Positions 19,725 to 28,460 of a stretch of 64,000 bases of DNA are shown piece by piece (positions within the stretch are counted from its first letter, which is position 1; every line of letters starts with the position of its first letter). Source of the DNA: Bacteroidota bacterium. GTDB lineage: Bacteria > Bacteroidota > Bacteroidia > Bacteroidales > UBA10428. The position numbers and the translations under genes are program-made. Location: NCBI GenBank assembly GCA_023442525.1, contig JAEZZA010000018.1, positions 1 through 64,000 of the forward strand, read 5' to 3'. The notes beneath the pieces are model-generated. The model ran no database searches. It had not been told where the DNA came from and worked only from the letters and a program-made list of their open reading frames with translations.

Positions 19725-21101
19725 ATGATTGTTCTCGATCTGGTATATAAACTCGCCCTTCTGGTTGCTTTCAGCATCATATCCGGATTCATTTCCGGTA
19801 AGTATTCTGCCAATTCTGCCATTCATAAGATATTCCAGGGTTTGTTATTCGGCCTTGCCTCATGTATCGGAATGTATCATCCTTTCATATTCGCAGACGG
19901 CATAATTTTCGACGGCCGATCCATCCTGATCAGTCTTTGTACTCTGTTTTTCGGGCCTGAGGCAGGTCTGATCAATTCGGTTATGACCATAGCCTACAGA
20001 ATATACCTGGGAGGATCGGGAACCCCAATGGGTATTATGGTTATTCTATCAGCGTTTACGATCGGATTGTATTTTCATCACCGCAAACTGAAAGCTTCCG
20101 CCGGAAGTCTATCCCCCGTTTTTTTATACATCTTTGGTATCATTGTTCACGCAGTGATGCTTATTCTGGTTACCACTCTTCCCGGCAAATATATTCTTCA
20201 GACATACCAATCGGTAACCTTTACTGTTATAGGAGTGTACCCGGTAATTACATTACTGATTGGCAGAATTCTGGACGCTTTCCGCGAAAACAGAAAATTC
20301 ATTGAGGATATTAAAGAATTCAACCGAAAACTTGAAGAAAAAGTAGAGAACCGCACTGCACAGCTTCAGGAAGCCAATAAGGAACTGGAGGCTTATACAT
20401 ACACGATATCGCACGACTTGCGCGCACCCATAAGGGCTATTAACGGGTTCACAGGTTATCTTCTTGAGGACTACGGAAAAATTCTCGATGCCGACGGAAT
20501 TGAAATGGTCAATATGATCCGCATGAATTCCGCAAGAATGGGACAACTCATCGACGATCTCCTGGATTTTTCAAGGGTAGGAAATGTATCGTTAAAGGCA
20601 GGTAAAGTCGACATGGATAAACTTGTTAATGAAACCAATAGTAACCTGTTAAATAGTTCCGACCGGAATATCGAATTTACGTGCGATAAACTTGGCATTG
20701 TAACCGGCGATGAATCATTGTTGAGGCAGGTATGGACCAATCTGTTGTCCAATGCTCTTAAATACACAAAGAGAATTGACCAGCCCAAAATTAGCATCCG
20801 TTTCCGGAGAGATCAGGAAAGTGTAATTTATTCAATCCAGGATAATGGTATTGGTTTCGATATGAAATATTCCGATCAGCTTTTCATAGTATTCCAAAGA
20901 CTTCATAATTCTTCAGAATTCGAAGGATCAGGGGTTGGACTGGCAATTGTAAAGAGGATTATTGAACGTATGGGTGGAAAAATATGGGCTGAAGGAATTG
21001 TGAACGAGGGCGCAACCTTTCATTTCTCATTGCCTTATCAGTCGCATCCTTTTAGCGGAAGTGAGAATGTGAACACCGAACCTTTACCTATCTCCGACTG
21101 A
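19725..21101 (+). CDS. LytS-like multi-TM sensor histidine kinase
   Basis: 458 residues. The N-terminal ~190 residues hold about six hydrophobic helices with the 5TMR-LYT-like pattern (ISGFISGKYS, LFFGPEAGLINSVMTIAYRIYLGGSG), then a short coiled coil (about 195-222), HisKA with TISHDLRAPIRAINGF (His230) and an HATPase ending in GSGVGLAI and GATFHFSLP. The HisKA subtype resembles that of phytochrome-type kinases. There is no receiver or PAS. In characterised LytS-type receptors the membrane domain senses envelope state or small metabolites; the ligand here is unknown. Its last 64 bases overlap, antisense, the 3' end of the next kinase gene. Confidence 0.9.
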   Translation: MIVLDLVYKLALLVAFSIISGFISGKYSANSAIHKIFQGLLFGLASCIGMYHPFIFADGIIFDGRSILISLCTLFFGPEAGLINSVMTIAYRIYLGGSGTPMGIMVILSAFTIGLYFHHRKLKASAGSLSPVFLYIFGIIVHAVMLILVTTLPGKYILQTYQSVTFTVIGVYPVITLLIGRILDAFRENRKFIEDIKEFNRKLEEKVENRTAQLQEANKELEAYTYTISHDLRAPIRAINGFTGYLLEDYGKILDADGIEMVNMIRMNSARMGQLIDDLLDFSRVGNVSLKAGKVDMDKLVNETNSNLLNSSDRNIEFTCDKLGIVTGDESLLRQVWTNLLSNALKYTKRIDQPKISIRFRRDQESVIYSIQDNGIGFDMKYSDQLFIVFQRLHNSSEFEGSGVGLAIVKRIIERMGGKIWAEGIVNEGATFHFSLPYQSHPFSGSENVNTEPLPISD

Positions 21102-22981
21102 ACTTTAATCTGGCCGCCCATCATTTCCACGTAACCCTTTGATAAGGCCAGGCCTATACCTGCTCCTCCGTATTTTCGCGTGGGTGAATTATCAGCCTGC
21201 CGGAATCGTTCAAATATCAACTCATGCATTGAAGGATCAATGCCTATCCCGGTATCTGAAATAAAGAATTCGATCCATTTGCCGTTCGTATTATAGCCGA
21301 ATTGTATGGAGCCTTTTGCAGTGAATTTGAAAGCATTGTTGATCAGATTTATCAGAACCTGCATCAGCTTGACCTGGTCGACTATTACCTGGCAGGCGTC
21401 ATCAGGCAAGCCCGGTTTATATGTAAATTCAATATCGGGCGAAACACAGGTTACACTGAACTGATGATAGACATTTTGGAGAACATCATTTAATGCACAT
21501 TCTACTTCCTGTAAGTGTTCCTGCCCTGCCTCCAGGGTTGCCATTGAAATAATTCCCGATATGATGGATAAAAGCTGGTCGCTGCTTGCATCTACAATCT
21601 GCACAAAATGTTTACGTTTTAAGGGGTCAAGGTTCGGGTCAGCCATTAATTCCGAAAACCCCACAATAGCATTCAACGGAGTACGAATTTCATGCGAAAT
21701 GTTCTGAAGGAAAGCCGTCTTCAGCCGGTCGCTTTCTTCGGCTTTCTTTTTAGCCTGAATCATCTCGTCAATCAGCTTTTTCTTTTCCTCCAGATCCTGA
21801 ATCAAAAGTTCCTCACCCCTCTTTAAAGCATCTTCGGCTTCTCTGCGAATGGTTACATCGCGAAGGATCATACTGGATCGCGGTTCCGTTTCAGCATTCT
21901 CGAAAAGAGTTGTTGTAACTTCGGCAGGGAACTTCGAACCATTTTTTCTCACAAAATAGTGTTCACCCCTTGCATGTCCTTTTATTTTTCTTTCTTCGAG
22001 TAATAACGGAAGGTTTGGATCAGATTCATCCACTAATTTTGAAGGATTCTTTGGAAACTCACCGTAGCTGTAACCAAATAAATCATGAGCAGCAGGATTG
22101 GCTTCATATATCGTTCCGTCGGTTGCAGTAAGCAAAATAGCATCAAAACTGTTCTCAAAAAAAGCACGGTATTTCTCCTCACTGTGCCTCAACGCTTCTT
22201 CGGATTTCTTTTGACCGGTAATGTCTTTTATAAGAACATGCCGGGCCTGCTTTCCATTAAATATTATGCTGTGCGATACAATTTCCACATGCATCAAATC
22301 GCCATTCTTCTTCAGATGTCTCCATTTATGCGGGGGAAAATATTCGTCACGTTGTGCTGTCACAACTTTCATTAAGTCCGGAATATCTTCGGGAGGACGA
22401 ATGTCCTTCAGGGTTAGCGACAGAAACTCTTCATAGGAATAACCATAAAGATTAAGAGCGGCCTTATTTACCTCAAGAACTGACAGAGTTTCACAGTCGT
22501 ATATCAACATAGGTTGCGGATTCCGCTCAAACATAAGCCGATACATTTGTTCGCGACTTTCGAGCAGATTCATTGCCTCAATTTTCTGAAGCCAGTTTTG
22601 TTTTCGTTCCAGAGCATTTAAAACTGCAGGTCCAAGTCTTTTCACATGTTCCTTGATAACATAATCGGCTGCACCGGCATGCATGCAGTTCACTGCAGTA
22701 TCTTCGTTGAGTGATCCTGTAAAGATAATGAATGGCGTGTTGGCTGAATTCTCAAGTGTTATTTTCAATGCCTCCATTCCGTTAAACGACGGCATCTGGT
22801 AATCCGATATTACCAGATCGGGTTCAAAAGAAACCAAAGCCTCCCGGAACTGTTGCTCTGTTTCAACAATTTTTGTTACAACAGATGACAATGAACGTTT
22901 CAGTTCTTTATCTGCCAGCATGGCATCAGAACGGACATCGTCAAGAATAAGAATCCGGATAGCTTTAGTAGCTTCAGGCAT
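21038..22981 (-). CDS. REC-PAS-PAS-HisKA-HATPase sensor kinase
   Basis: 647 residues from ATG at 22981; an open frame continues upstream to 23044 but its extra 21 residues are hydrophobic/aromatic with no counterpart in receiver domains, so the internal Met before PEATKAIRILILDD is preferred. Domains: receiver at 8-125 (Asp14-Asp15, phospho-acceptor Asp60 in ISDYQMP), PAS at about 140-265, a second PAS at about 270-385 ending LRDVTIRREAED, HisKA with NISHEIRTPLN (His430), and an HATPase with DTGIGI and GAGIGLAL. The N-terminal receiver suggests it takes phosphate from another kinase or tunes its own activity. It is cytosolic. The 3' overlap with the previous kinase is described separately. 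Confidence 0.9.
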   Translation of the reverse strand: MPEATKAIRILILDDVRSDAMLADKELKRSLSSVVTKIVETEQQFREALVSFEPDLVISDYQMPSFNGMEALKITLENSANTPFIIFTGSLNEDTAVNCMHAGAADYVIKEHVKRLGPAVLNALERKQNWLQKIEAMNLLESREQMYRLMFERNPQPMLIYDCETLSVLEVNKAALNLYGYSYEEFLSLTLKDIRPPEDIPDLMKVVTAQRDEYFPPHKWRHLKKNGDLMHVEIVSHSIIFNGKQARHVLIKDITGQKKSEEALRHSEEKYRAFFENSFDAILLTATDGTIYEANPAAHDLFGYSYGEFPKNPSKLVDESDPNLPLLLEERKIKGHARGEHYFVRKNGSKFPAEVTTTLFENAETEPRSSMILRDVTIRREAEDALKRGEELLIQDLEEKKKLIDEMIQAKKKAEESDRLKTAFLQNISHEIRTPLNAIVGFSELMADPNLDPLKRKHFVQIVDASSDQLLSIISGIISMATLEAGQEHLQEVECALNDVLQNVYHQFSVTCVSPDIEFTYKPGLPDDACQVIVDQVKLMQVLINLINNAFKFTAKGSIQFGYNTNGKWIEFFISDTGIGIDPSMHELIFERFRQADNSPTRKYGGAGIGLALSKGYVEMMGGQIKVQSEIGKGSVFTFSLPLKGCD

Positions 22982-23238
22982 AATACAACACAATTTACCG
23001 CGTATATAAAAATAGAATAATCCTTTGAAAAATAAATAGCCCACGTAACTTAAATTAATTTCATCCTTAAATCTTTTATTTTAGTCAAACGTGTTATCAA
23101 TGACTTTAATACTGTAACATGCTGTATTTTAATATTATAAATTCAATTGATGCAGATCAATGCGTTTTTTGATGTCGATTAAGGATAACTTTGACGATAA
23201 TTATAAGTATACAAGAGAAAATTTTCGTAGAAGATAAA

Positions 23239-24267
23239 ATGTATTGTAAAGCGAAACATCTGGTTTTGGTGATTTTTATGACAATTGTTTACGCAAATAT
23301 AAATGCGCAACAGATGCCAGTATACAGCCAGTACATGATGAATGGTTTCCTCCTTAATCCCGCCGTTGCAGGTCATGAAGGCTACACGGCAATAAATCTT
23401 ACTGCACGGGAACAATACGCAGGTATACAAGGTGCACCGGCAACTTACGCAGTTAGTTTCCAGACCCGGCTATTAAAAAACAGTTATATTGCACGATCAG
23501 CATCCATCAAACGCAGAAGACGGGTGATGTCGCGCAGCGGACGCGTAGGTTATGGTATTTATGCGTATTCCGACATGTCGGGAGCATTCAATCGCACCGG
23601 TCTACAGGGCACTTACTCGTATCATATTCCATTCGACCGCTCACAATTATCATTTGGCCTTTCGGTGACCGGATATCAGTTTCGAATTATGGATGACAGA
23701 ATCGTGCTTCTGGAGACCGATGATCCCAAATTGGCGAATGTTGAAAAGTCGGCTCTCATTCCTGATGCAAATTTCGGAGTTTACTATACCGACAAAAATT
23801 TATACGCCGGAATTTCTGCCATGCAGTTATTCCAGACTCCTTTGAAAATCGGTGCTGATAAAGAAGGACCGGGATTCAAAATGATCAGGCATTATTTTAT
23901 TACAGCCGGTTACCGGTTTGAAGTCGACCGTGACATCCTTCTGGAACCTTCGTTTTTGTTTAAAACCACAGAAAAATTCATCTCCCAGATAGACGTGAAC
24001 CTTAAAGGCTATTTTAAGGAAAACTATTGGGCAGGACTATCCTTCAGAAGTGGAGGCAGCTATAGTATCATCGAAGAGTCTTTCAACGGCAAAGGTTCAT
24101 CCGCCATTATAATGGCAGGATTTAAAGTTGATAAATACTACTTCGGATATGCCTTCGATTATACATTCAATGCCATCGGCGTAAGATCGTACGGATCACA
24201 CGAATTCATGGGTGCAGTAAAATTCGGAGATAACGCGAGAAGATACCGATGGCTGAACAGGTACTAG
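23239..24267 (+). CDS. PorP/SprF-family T9SS outer-membrane protein
   Basis: 342 residues from ATG at 23239; an in-frame TTG at 23191 would add 16 residues ahead of a complete signal peptide (MYCKAKHLVLV..., cleavage after NAQ), so the later start is chosen. The mature N-terminus has the family hallmark QQMPVYSQYMMNGFLLNPA followed by AVAGHEG and LTAREQ-type motifs, then barrel-like alternating strands. PorP/SprF proteins sit in the outer membrane and assist secretion or anchoring of type B cargo such as SprB. The type B protein at 12366 is a plausible partner, although nine kilobases of signalling genes separate them. Confidence 0.92.
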   Translation: MYCKAKHLVLVIFMTIVYANINAQQMPVYSQYMMNGFLLNPAVAGHEGYTAINLTAREQYAGIQGAPATYAVSFQTRLLKNSYIARSASIKRRRRVMSRSGRVGYGIYAYSDMSGAFNRTGLQGTYSYHIPFDRSQLSFGLSVTGYQFRIMDDRIVLLETDDPKLANVEKSALIPDANFGVYYTDKNLYAGISAMQLFQTPLKIGADKEGPGFKMIRHYFITAGYRFEVDRDILLEPSFLFKTTEKFISQIDVNLKGYFKENYWAGLSFRSGGSYSIIEESFNGKGSSAIIMAGFKVDKYYFGYAFDYTFNAIGVRSYGSHEFMGAVKFGDNARRYRWLNRY

Positions 24268-24288
24268 GTACCTTCCCGGCGATTTTCA

Positions 24289-24296
24289 TATCTTTG
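24289..24296 (+). promoter_or_regulatory. Bacteroidota -7 box for pfkA
   Basis: TATCTTTG matches TAnnTTTG exactly and ends 25 bases before the phosphofructokinase ATG, predicting a short leader. No convincing -33 TTTG is visible at the usual distance. Confidence 0.45.
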
Positions 24297-24321
24297 ATCA
24301 GACACATCAAAAACTAATGCT

Positions 24322-25443
24322 ATGCCGGAAAATATCGGAATATTAACTTCGGGTGGCGATTCGCCTGGTTTGAATGCCGCAATTCGAGGCCTGGGTAAGG
24401 CAGCCCTGAACAATTACGATTTTAAAGTTGTCGGATTCAAAGACGGATTCCGCGGACTTGTCGAAAACAGGTTTATAAGCCTTGACCGGTCAAACCTTTC
24501 AGGAATTCTTACCGTTGGAGGTACAATTTTGGGTACCAGCAGGGATAAACCCGATAAGATGCCAATGGACGATGAATATGTGGACATGACCGATGTAATT
24601 GTGGAGAATTACCATAAACACCGTCTGCATGCCTTGGTTTGTATTGGCGGTGGCGGCACTCAAAAGAACGCCTATCTGTTAATGAAAAAAGGACTTAACA
24701 TAATTACCCTTCCAAAAACCATTGATAACGATGTTGCAATGACCGATGTAAGCTTCGGTTTTGACACCGCCCTCGGAATTGCAGTGGAAGCTATCGACAG
24801 GCTGCACAGCACAGCTCACAGCCACCACAGGATCATAGTGGTGGAAATCATGGGTCACAGGTCGGGTTGGCTCGCCCTGAGCGCCGGATTATCGGGAGGT
24901 GCCGATGTGATTCTCATCCCCGAGATTCCATACGATATCAATAAAATTGCAGATTCCATTCTGGCGAGGGTAAAAGGCGGATCGAACTTCAGCATCATTG
25001 CAGTGGCCGAAGGTGCAATATCCAGGAAAACATTTGAAAAAACCAATGAATACAAGGAACAAATTGAGAAATGCAAGGATAAGGACAAGCTGAAAAAGTT
25101 AAAAAAACTCCTGAAGAAATGTCAGGGAATACAAGCCGGACATTCACTTAAACTCGCCCGGAAGCTTGAAGAAATGACACATCTTGAATCACGGTTGACC
25201 ATTCTCGGACACTTACAGCGTGGAGGCACACCATCAGCAGCCGACCGGTTGCTGGCCACACGACTGGGATCGGCCTGCGCGGATTATATCAGGCAGGGAA
25301 TTTTTGGCGTGATGGTGGCTTCAAGAGGAGAATCAACGGTTGCCGTGCCTCTCGATGAAGTTGCAGGTAAAAGAAAAATCGTTCCACCCGATCACCCATG
25401 GATAAAAAGTGCCAGGGACGTAGGCACCTGTCTGGGTGATTAA
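24322..25443 (+). CDS. pfkA: 6-phosphofructokinase, mixed G104/K124 type
   Basis: 373 residues of the PfkA superfamily, phosphorylating fructose-6-phosphate in glycolysis. Visible motifs: TSGGDSPGLN near residues 9-18, IGGGGT near 108-113, PKTIDND at 131-137 and VEIMGHRSGWLAL. In E. coli numbering, Gly at 104 is ATP-like while Lys at 124 (PKTIDND) is PPi-like, the combination found in mixed-substrate group III enzymes. The Asp103 that helps bind Mg2+ in E. coli PfkA is Gly here. A Lys-rich insertion (about 240-280) is also present. The phosphoryl donor (ATP or PPi) therefore cannot be assigned from sequence. No glycolytic neighbour is seen. Confidence 0.92.
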   Translation: MPENIGILTSGGDSPGLNAAIRGLGKAALNNYDFKVVGFKDGFRGLVENRFISLDRSNLSGILTVGGTILGTSRDKPDKMPMDDEYVDMTDVIVENYHKHRLHALVCIGGGGTQKNAYLLMKKGLNIITLPKTIDNDVAMTDVSFGFDTALGIAVEAIDRLHSTAHSHHRIIVVEIMGHRSGWLALSAGLSGGADVILIPEIPYDINKIADSILARVKGGSNFSIIAVAEGAISRKTFEKTNEYKEQIEKCKDKDKLKKLKKLLKKCQGIQAGHSLKLARKLEEMTHLESRLTILGHLQRGGTPSAADRLLATRLGSACADYIRQGIFGVMVASRGESTVAVPLDEVAGKRKIVPPDHPWIKSARDVGTCLGD

Positions 25444-25466
25444 ATCTTATTTATTATTTCCATTTT

Positions 25467-25886
25467 ATGACAAACAACCGGAAATTCTGTGAATGGAAAC
25501 CGGAGATGAGCGTAGGATCAGAAGAGCTTGACTATCAGCATAAGCATCTGGTTGAACTCATTAACCAGGTATACCATGCACATAGTTTGGGTAATCAGAG
25601 GAAAGTCATAGGACCTATACTGGATAAACTGGCCATATATACATCTTACCATTTTAGCTTTGAGGAAGTTTATTTTGAATTGTTTAATTATCCTGAAAAA
25701 ACGGAACATATAAAGGAACACGATGAGTTCAGGAAAATGATCAATGAGTTCACCAGTCAATACAAATCAAGAAAGTCGGATGTAACCCCCGAGCTATTAA
25801 ACTTCCTGAAAGAGTGGCTCCGGCATCATGTACTCGGATCGGACAGGAGATATATAGATTGCTTTACCAAAAACGGGGTAAAATAA
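25467..25886 (+). CDS. Bacteriohemerythrin
   Basis: 139 residues, a single hemerythrin domain with the full di-iron ligand set: His25 (D-Y-Q-H), His62 and Glu66 (HFSFEE), His81 and His85 (H-I-K-E-H), His121 and Asp126 (W-L-R-H-H-V...D). No signal peptide or extra domain is present. Such cytosolic proteins bind O2 reversibly and are thought to store or sense oxygen in microaerobic bacteria. It starts 23 bases after pfkA and is probably co-transcribed with it. Confidence 0.93.
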   Translation: MTNNRKFCEWKPEMSVGSEELDYQHKHLVELINQVYHAHSLGNQRKVIGPILDKLAIYTSYHFSFEEVYFELFNYPEKTEHIKEHDEFRKMINEFTSQYKSRKSDVTPELLNFLKEWLRHHVLGSDRRYIDCFTKNGVK

Positions 25887-25928
25887 CCACTTCCACTGCC
25901 GGACAACAGTTAACCAATGTAGAAAGGG

Positions 25929-26219
25929 CTAACGTATCACCAGGGTTTTTACCAGCTCTTCCCCTGCATTTTCATTCAGGCGATCGATAATCTGTCTGCG
26001 CATCATGAGTAGTTCATTCTTCAGAACGGCAGAGGTAATGTGCAAATAGAGAACGCCGTTCCGGATGTAAATCTTATCGGTTCGAGAAGCGATGGTGCGA
26101 CCCATCATCTCTTCCCATTGAGAAACCAGGCTTACTTCCTTTAATTTCCGGTCGATATTCAATTCCCTCAGACAATCTGAGATCACATCACTTATTCGTT
26201 GGGTATTACTTTTCCGCAT
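25929..26219 (-). CDS. DUF721 / DciA-like protein
   Basis: 96 residues with the DUF721 pattern: W-E-E-M-M-G near residue 35, T-D-K-I-Y-I-R-N-G-V-L-Y-L near 47-59 and a C-terminal R-L-N-E-N helix. Its ATG shares one base with the recF stop (TAATG), so translation is coupled. The DUF721 family includes DciA, which helps load the replicative helicase; the recF linkage fits a role at replication forks. Confidence 0.85.
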   Translation of the reverse strand: MRKSNTQRISDVISDCLRELNIDRKLKEVSLVSQWEEMMGRTIASRTDKIYIRNGVLYLHITSAVLKNELLMMRRQIIDRLNENAGEELVKTLVIR

Positions 26220-27325
26220 TAATCAAATTTAACTACTTTTCCATTATCGATAGTAAACAGCTTATAATCCGTATTCATTTCTTCAAGAATCGATTTCATT
26301 TTTTCCAGATCGGTATGTGTTATGAAAATCTGGCCGAAATGTTCGTCGGATACCTGCCGTATGATCTGCCGCACCCTCGATTCATCGAATTTGTCAAATA
26401 CATCGTCCAGCAAAAGGATTGGCTTCATGGAGTTCATTTCTTTTATGAAATCGTGCTGGGCAAGTTTGAGAGTTACAAGAAAAGTCTTCTGTTGTCCCTG
26501 CGAACCGGTCTTTTTCAAAGGATACCCGTTTATCTTTAATAAAAGATCATCTTTATGGATGCCATGGGTTGTATACTGCATCATACCGTCTTTTTCCCTG
26601 GAATTTTTCAGAAGACCTGAAAAGTCATCGTCAGACAACTGTGAAATATATTGGAGTTCCACTTCCTCCCTTTCGGGAGCAATCTGATGATAGTACTTGC
26701 TGAAAACCGGTATCATTTTTTGGGCAAACAGTGTACGGCTTTCAAAGATTCTTTTTCCGGGATTGATCAACTGGTCGTCGTAAATATCCAGCATATCCTT
26801 GTCGAAGTCTCTTTTCCAGCCCGCATCTCTGAGCAGTTTGTTACGTTGGGCCAGGACCCGGTTATAATGCATCACGTCCTCCAGATAAGTCCGGTCGTAC
26901 TGCGAAATCACACTGTTAAGGAATCTGCGCCGTTCTTCGCTGCCGTCCATGATCAACGATGAATCACGGGGCGAAATCATCACAACCGGAAAAAGACCGA
27001 TATGGTGAGCCAGTTTGTCATATTCCTTTTTATCCTTTTTGAATACTTTATTCTTGTTGTGATGTATGCCGCAATATATTTCAGTAGCTGTATCATTTTT
27101 ACGAAAGGTACCCTGAATAACCGAAAACTCCTCACCATGTCTGATATTCTGGGAGTCTACAGGATTAAAATAGCTTTTACAGAGACATAAATAATGAATG
27201 GCATCGAGCAGATTGGTTTTGCCCACGCCGTTATTGCCTACAAAACAATTAATCCGAGGAGAAAATTCAAGTTCGGCCTGCGGAAAATTCTTATAATCAA
27301 TAAGTGAAACAGATTCGAGGTACAT
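26219..27325 (-). CDS. recF: DNA replication/repair protein RecF
   Basis: 368 residues, the usual length for RecF. The start MYLESVSLIDYKNFPQAELE leads into Walker A GNNGVGKT (30-37); an SMC-like signature region and Walker B ILLLDDVFDKFD near residue 310 follow. RecF is an ABC-type ATPase that binds gapped DNA and promotes RecA loading with RecO and RecR. A perfect -7 box lies just upstream. gyrB is divergently placed beyond ppk2, a remnant of the classical recF-gyrB neighbourhood. Confidence 0.97.
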   Translation of the reverse strand: MYLESVSLIDYKNFPQAELEFSPRINCFVGNNGVGKTNLLDAIHYLCLCKSYFNPVDSQNIRHGEEFSVIQGTFRKNDTATEIYCGIHHNKNKVFKKDKKEYDKLAHHIGLFPVVMISPRDSSLIMDGSEERRRFLNSVISQYDRTYLEDVMHYNRVLAQRNKLLRDAGWKRDFDKDMLDIYDDQLINPGKRIFESRTLFAQKMIPVFSKYYHQIAPEREEVELQYISQLSDDDFSGLLKNSREKDGMMQYTTHGIHKDDLLLKINGYPLKKTGSQGQQKTFLVTLKLAQHDFIKEMNSMKPILLLDDVFDKFDESRVRQIIRQVSDEHFGQIFITHTDLEKMKSILEEMNTDYKLFTIDNGKVVKFD

Positions 27326-27340
27326 GCATGATATTTATAA

Positions 27341-27348
27341 CAAAGGTA
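27341..27348 (-). promoter_or_regulatory. Bacteroidota -7 box for recF
   Basis: TACCTTTG on the - strand matches TAnnTTTG exactly, 15 bases before the recF ATG. The predicted leader would be under 10 bases. Confidence 0.4.
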
Positions 27349-27400
27349 GTTATTTTACAATCCACCCTGGTAAGCCTTTTAAACCTAAAATCCGAAGCTT

Positions 27401-28279
27401 TTACCTGAGCTCTCTCAACAGTATGTCTTGACCCTTTTGAAGTTCGGCAATTTGTTTTTCTGTAAGTGCGGGATATTTTAAGTCAAGTTCTTTAATCCGG
27501 CTGAGTATGATTTCCGCAACGGCCAGTCGCATAAACCATTTTTTATCAGCAGGAATAATATACCATGGTGCATATTCTGTTGATGTAGCTTTGATCATCG
27601 ATGTATATGCCATCTGATAATCATCCCAGTGTTTTCTTTCTTCCAGATCATTAACACTGAATTTCCAGTTTTTATGGGGTTCGGTAATTCTTTTCAGGAA
27701 GCGGTCGGCTTGTTCTTCGCGTGAAACATTCAGGAAAAACTTGATGACAATAGTCCCGTTCCGGTGTAAATGCTTCTCGAAATCATTAATGCTTTTGTAC
27801 CGACCTTCCCAGAAGGATGGCAGAATCTTATCCTGGCTGTCAATGCCGGGTAATCGTTGATTGAGAAGCAGTTGGGAATGGACTTTAATGACCAGTACTT
27901 CTTCGTAATAAGAACGGTTGAATATTCCGATTCTGCCTCGCTCGGGCAAACGCCGTGTAGTCCGCCATAAAAAATCATGATCAAGCTCTTCGGCCGAGGG
28001 CTGCTTGAAATTGTAAACCTGGCATCCCTGAGGGTTTATACCCGACATGACGTGTTTTATGGTACTATCCTTCCCGGCACCATCCAATGCCTGGAAGATG
28101 ATCAGTATGGAATACCTGTCATCGGCATACAGCATGTCCTGCTGATCCTGCATTTCTTTGATGTAGTTTTCCATGCGTTTTTTCGCCTCTTTCTTATCGA
28201 TCCCTTTGGTATCAAAGGTTTTAAGATCCCTGAGGCTCTGAAAGGTGTCGGGTGATGCGATAAAATCGTTCAGGTTCAT
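27401..28279 (-). CDS. ppk2: Polyphosphate kinase 2 family protein
   Basis: 292 residues. PPK2 hallmarks: Walker A FQALDGAGKDS near residues 62-72, the N-P-Q-G-C-Q-V lid start, RGRIGIFNRSYYEEVLV with Walker B and lid residues, and a C-terminal W-Y-I-I-P-A-D-K-K-W element. It transfers phosphate between polyphosphate and nucleotides; in this one-domain subgroup the usual direction is polyphosphate to AMP or ADP. The polyphosphate theme recurs at 30932, although the two loci are on opposite strands. Confidence 0.93.
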   Translation of the reverse strand: MNLNDFIASPDTFQSLRDLKTFDTKGIDKKEAKKRMENYIKEMQDQQDMLYADDRYSILIIFQALDGAGKDSTIKHVMSGINPQGCQVYNFKQPSAEELDHDFLWRTTRRLPERGRIGIFNRSYYEEVLVIKVHSQLLLNQRLPGIDSQDKILPSFWEGRYKSINDFEKHLHRNGTIVIKFFLNVSREEQADRFLKRITEPHKNWKFSVNDLEERKHWDDYQMAYTSMIKATSTEYAPWYIIPADKKWFMRLAVAEIILSRIKELDLKYPALTEKQIAELQKGQDILLRELR

Positions 28280-28460
28280 GACAGTGCTTACTTATTGTCC
28301 GTTAGAAGGCAGACTGAAAACGGTTTAAAAATAGCAAAATAATTGTTGATTGTTTGTTGAAAATATCGTGGATACAGACGTTTTATACGACCTAAGATGC
28401 CGGATTTTTTATATCTTTACAGGCCTTTTTAGTATAAAGCAAAAGAGATTTGAAGTTATT

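Noticed and set aside
22982..23238. Upstream extensions of the REC-PAS kinase and PorP/SprF genes
   Set aside because: The extra N-terminal residues are not family-like and would precede a complete receiver start or a complete signal peptide; internal ATG starts are better.
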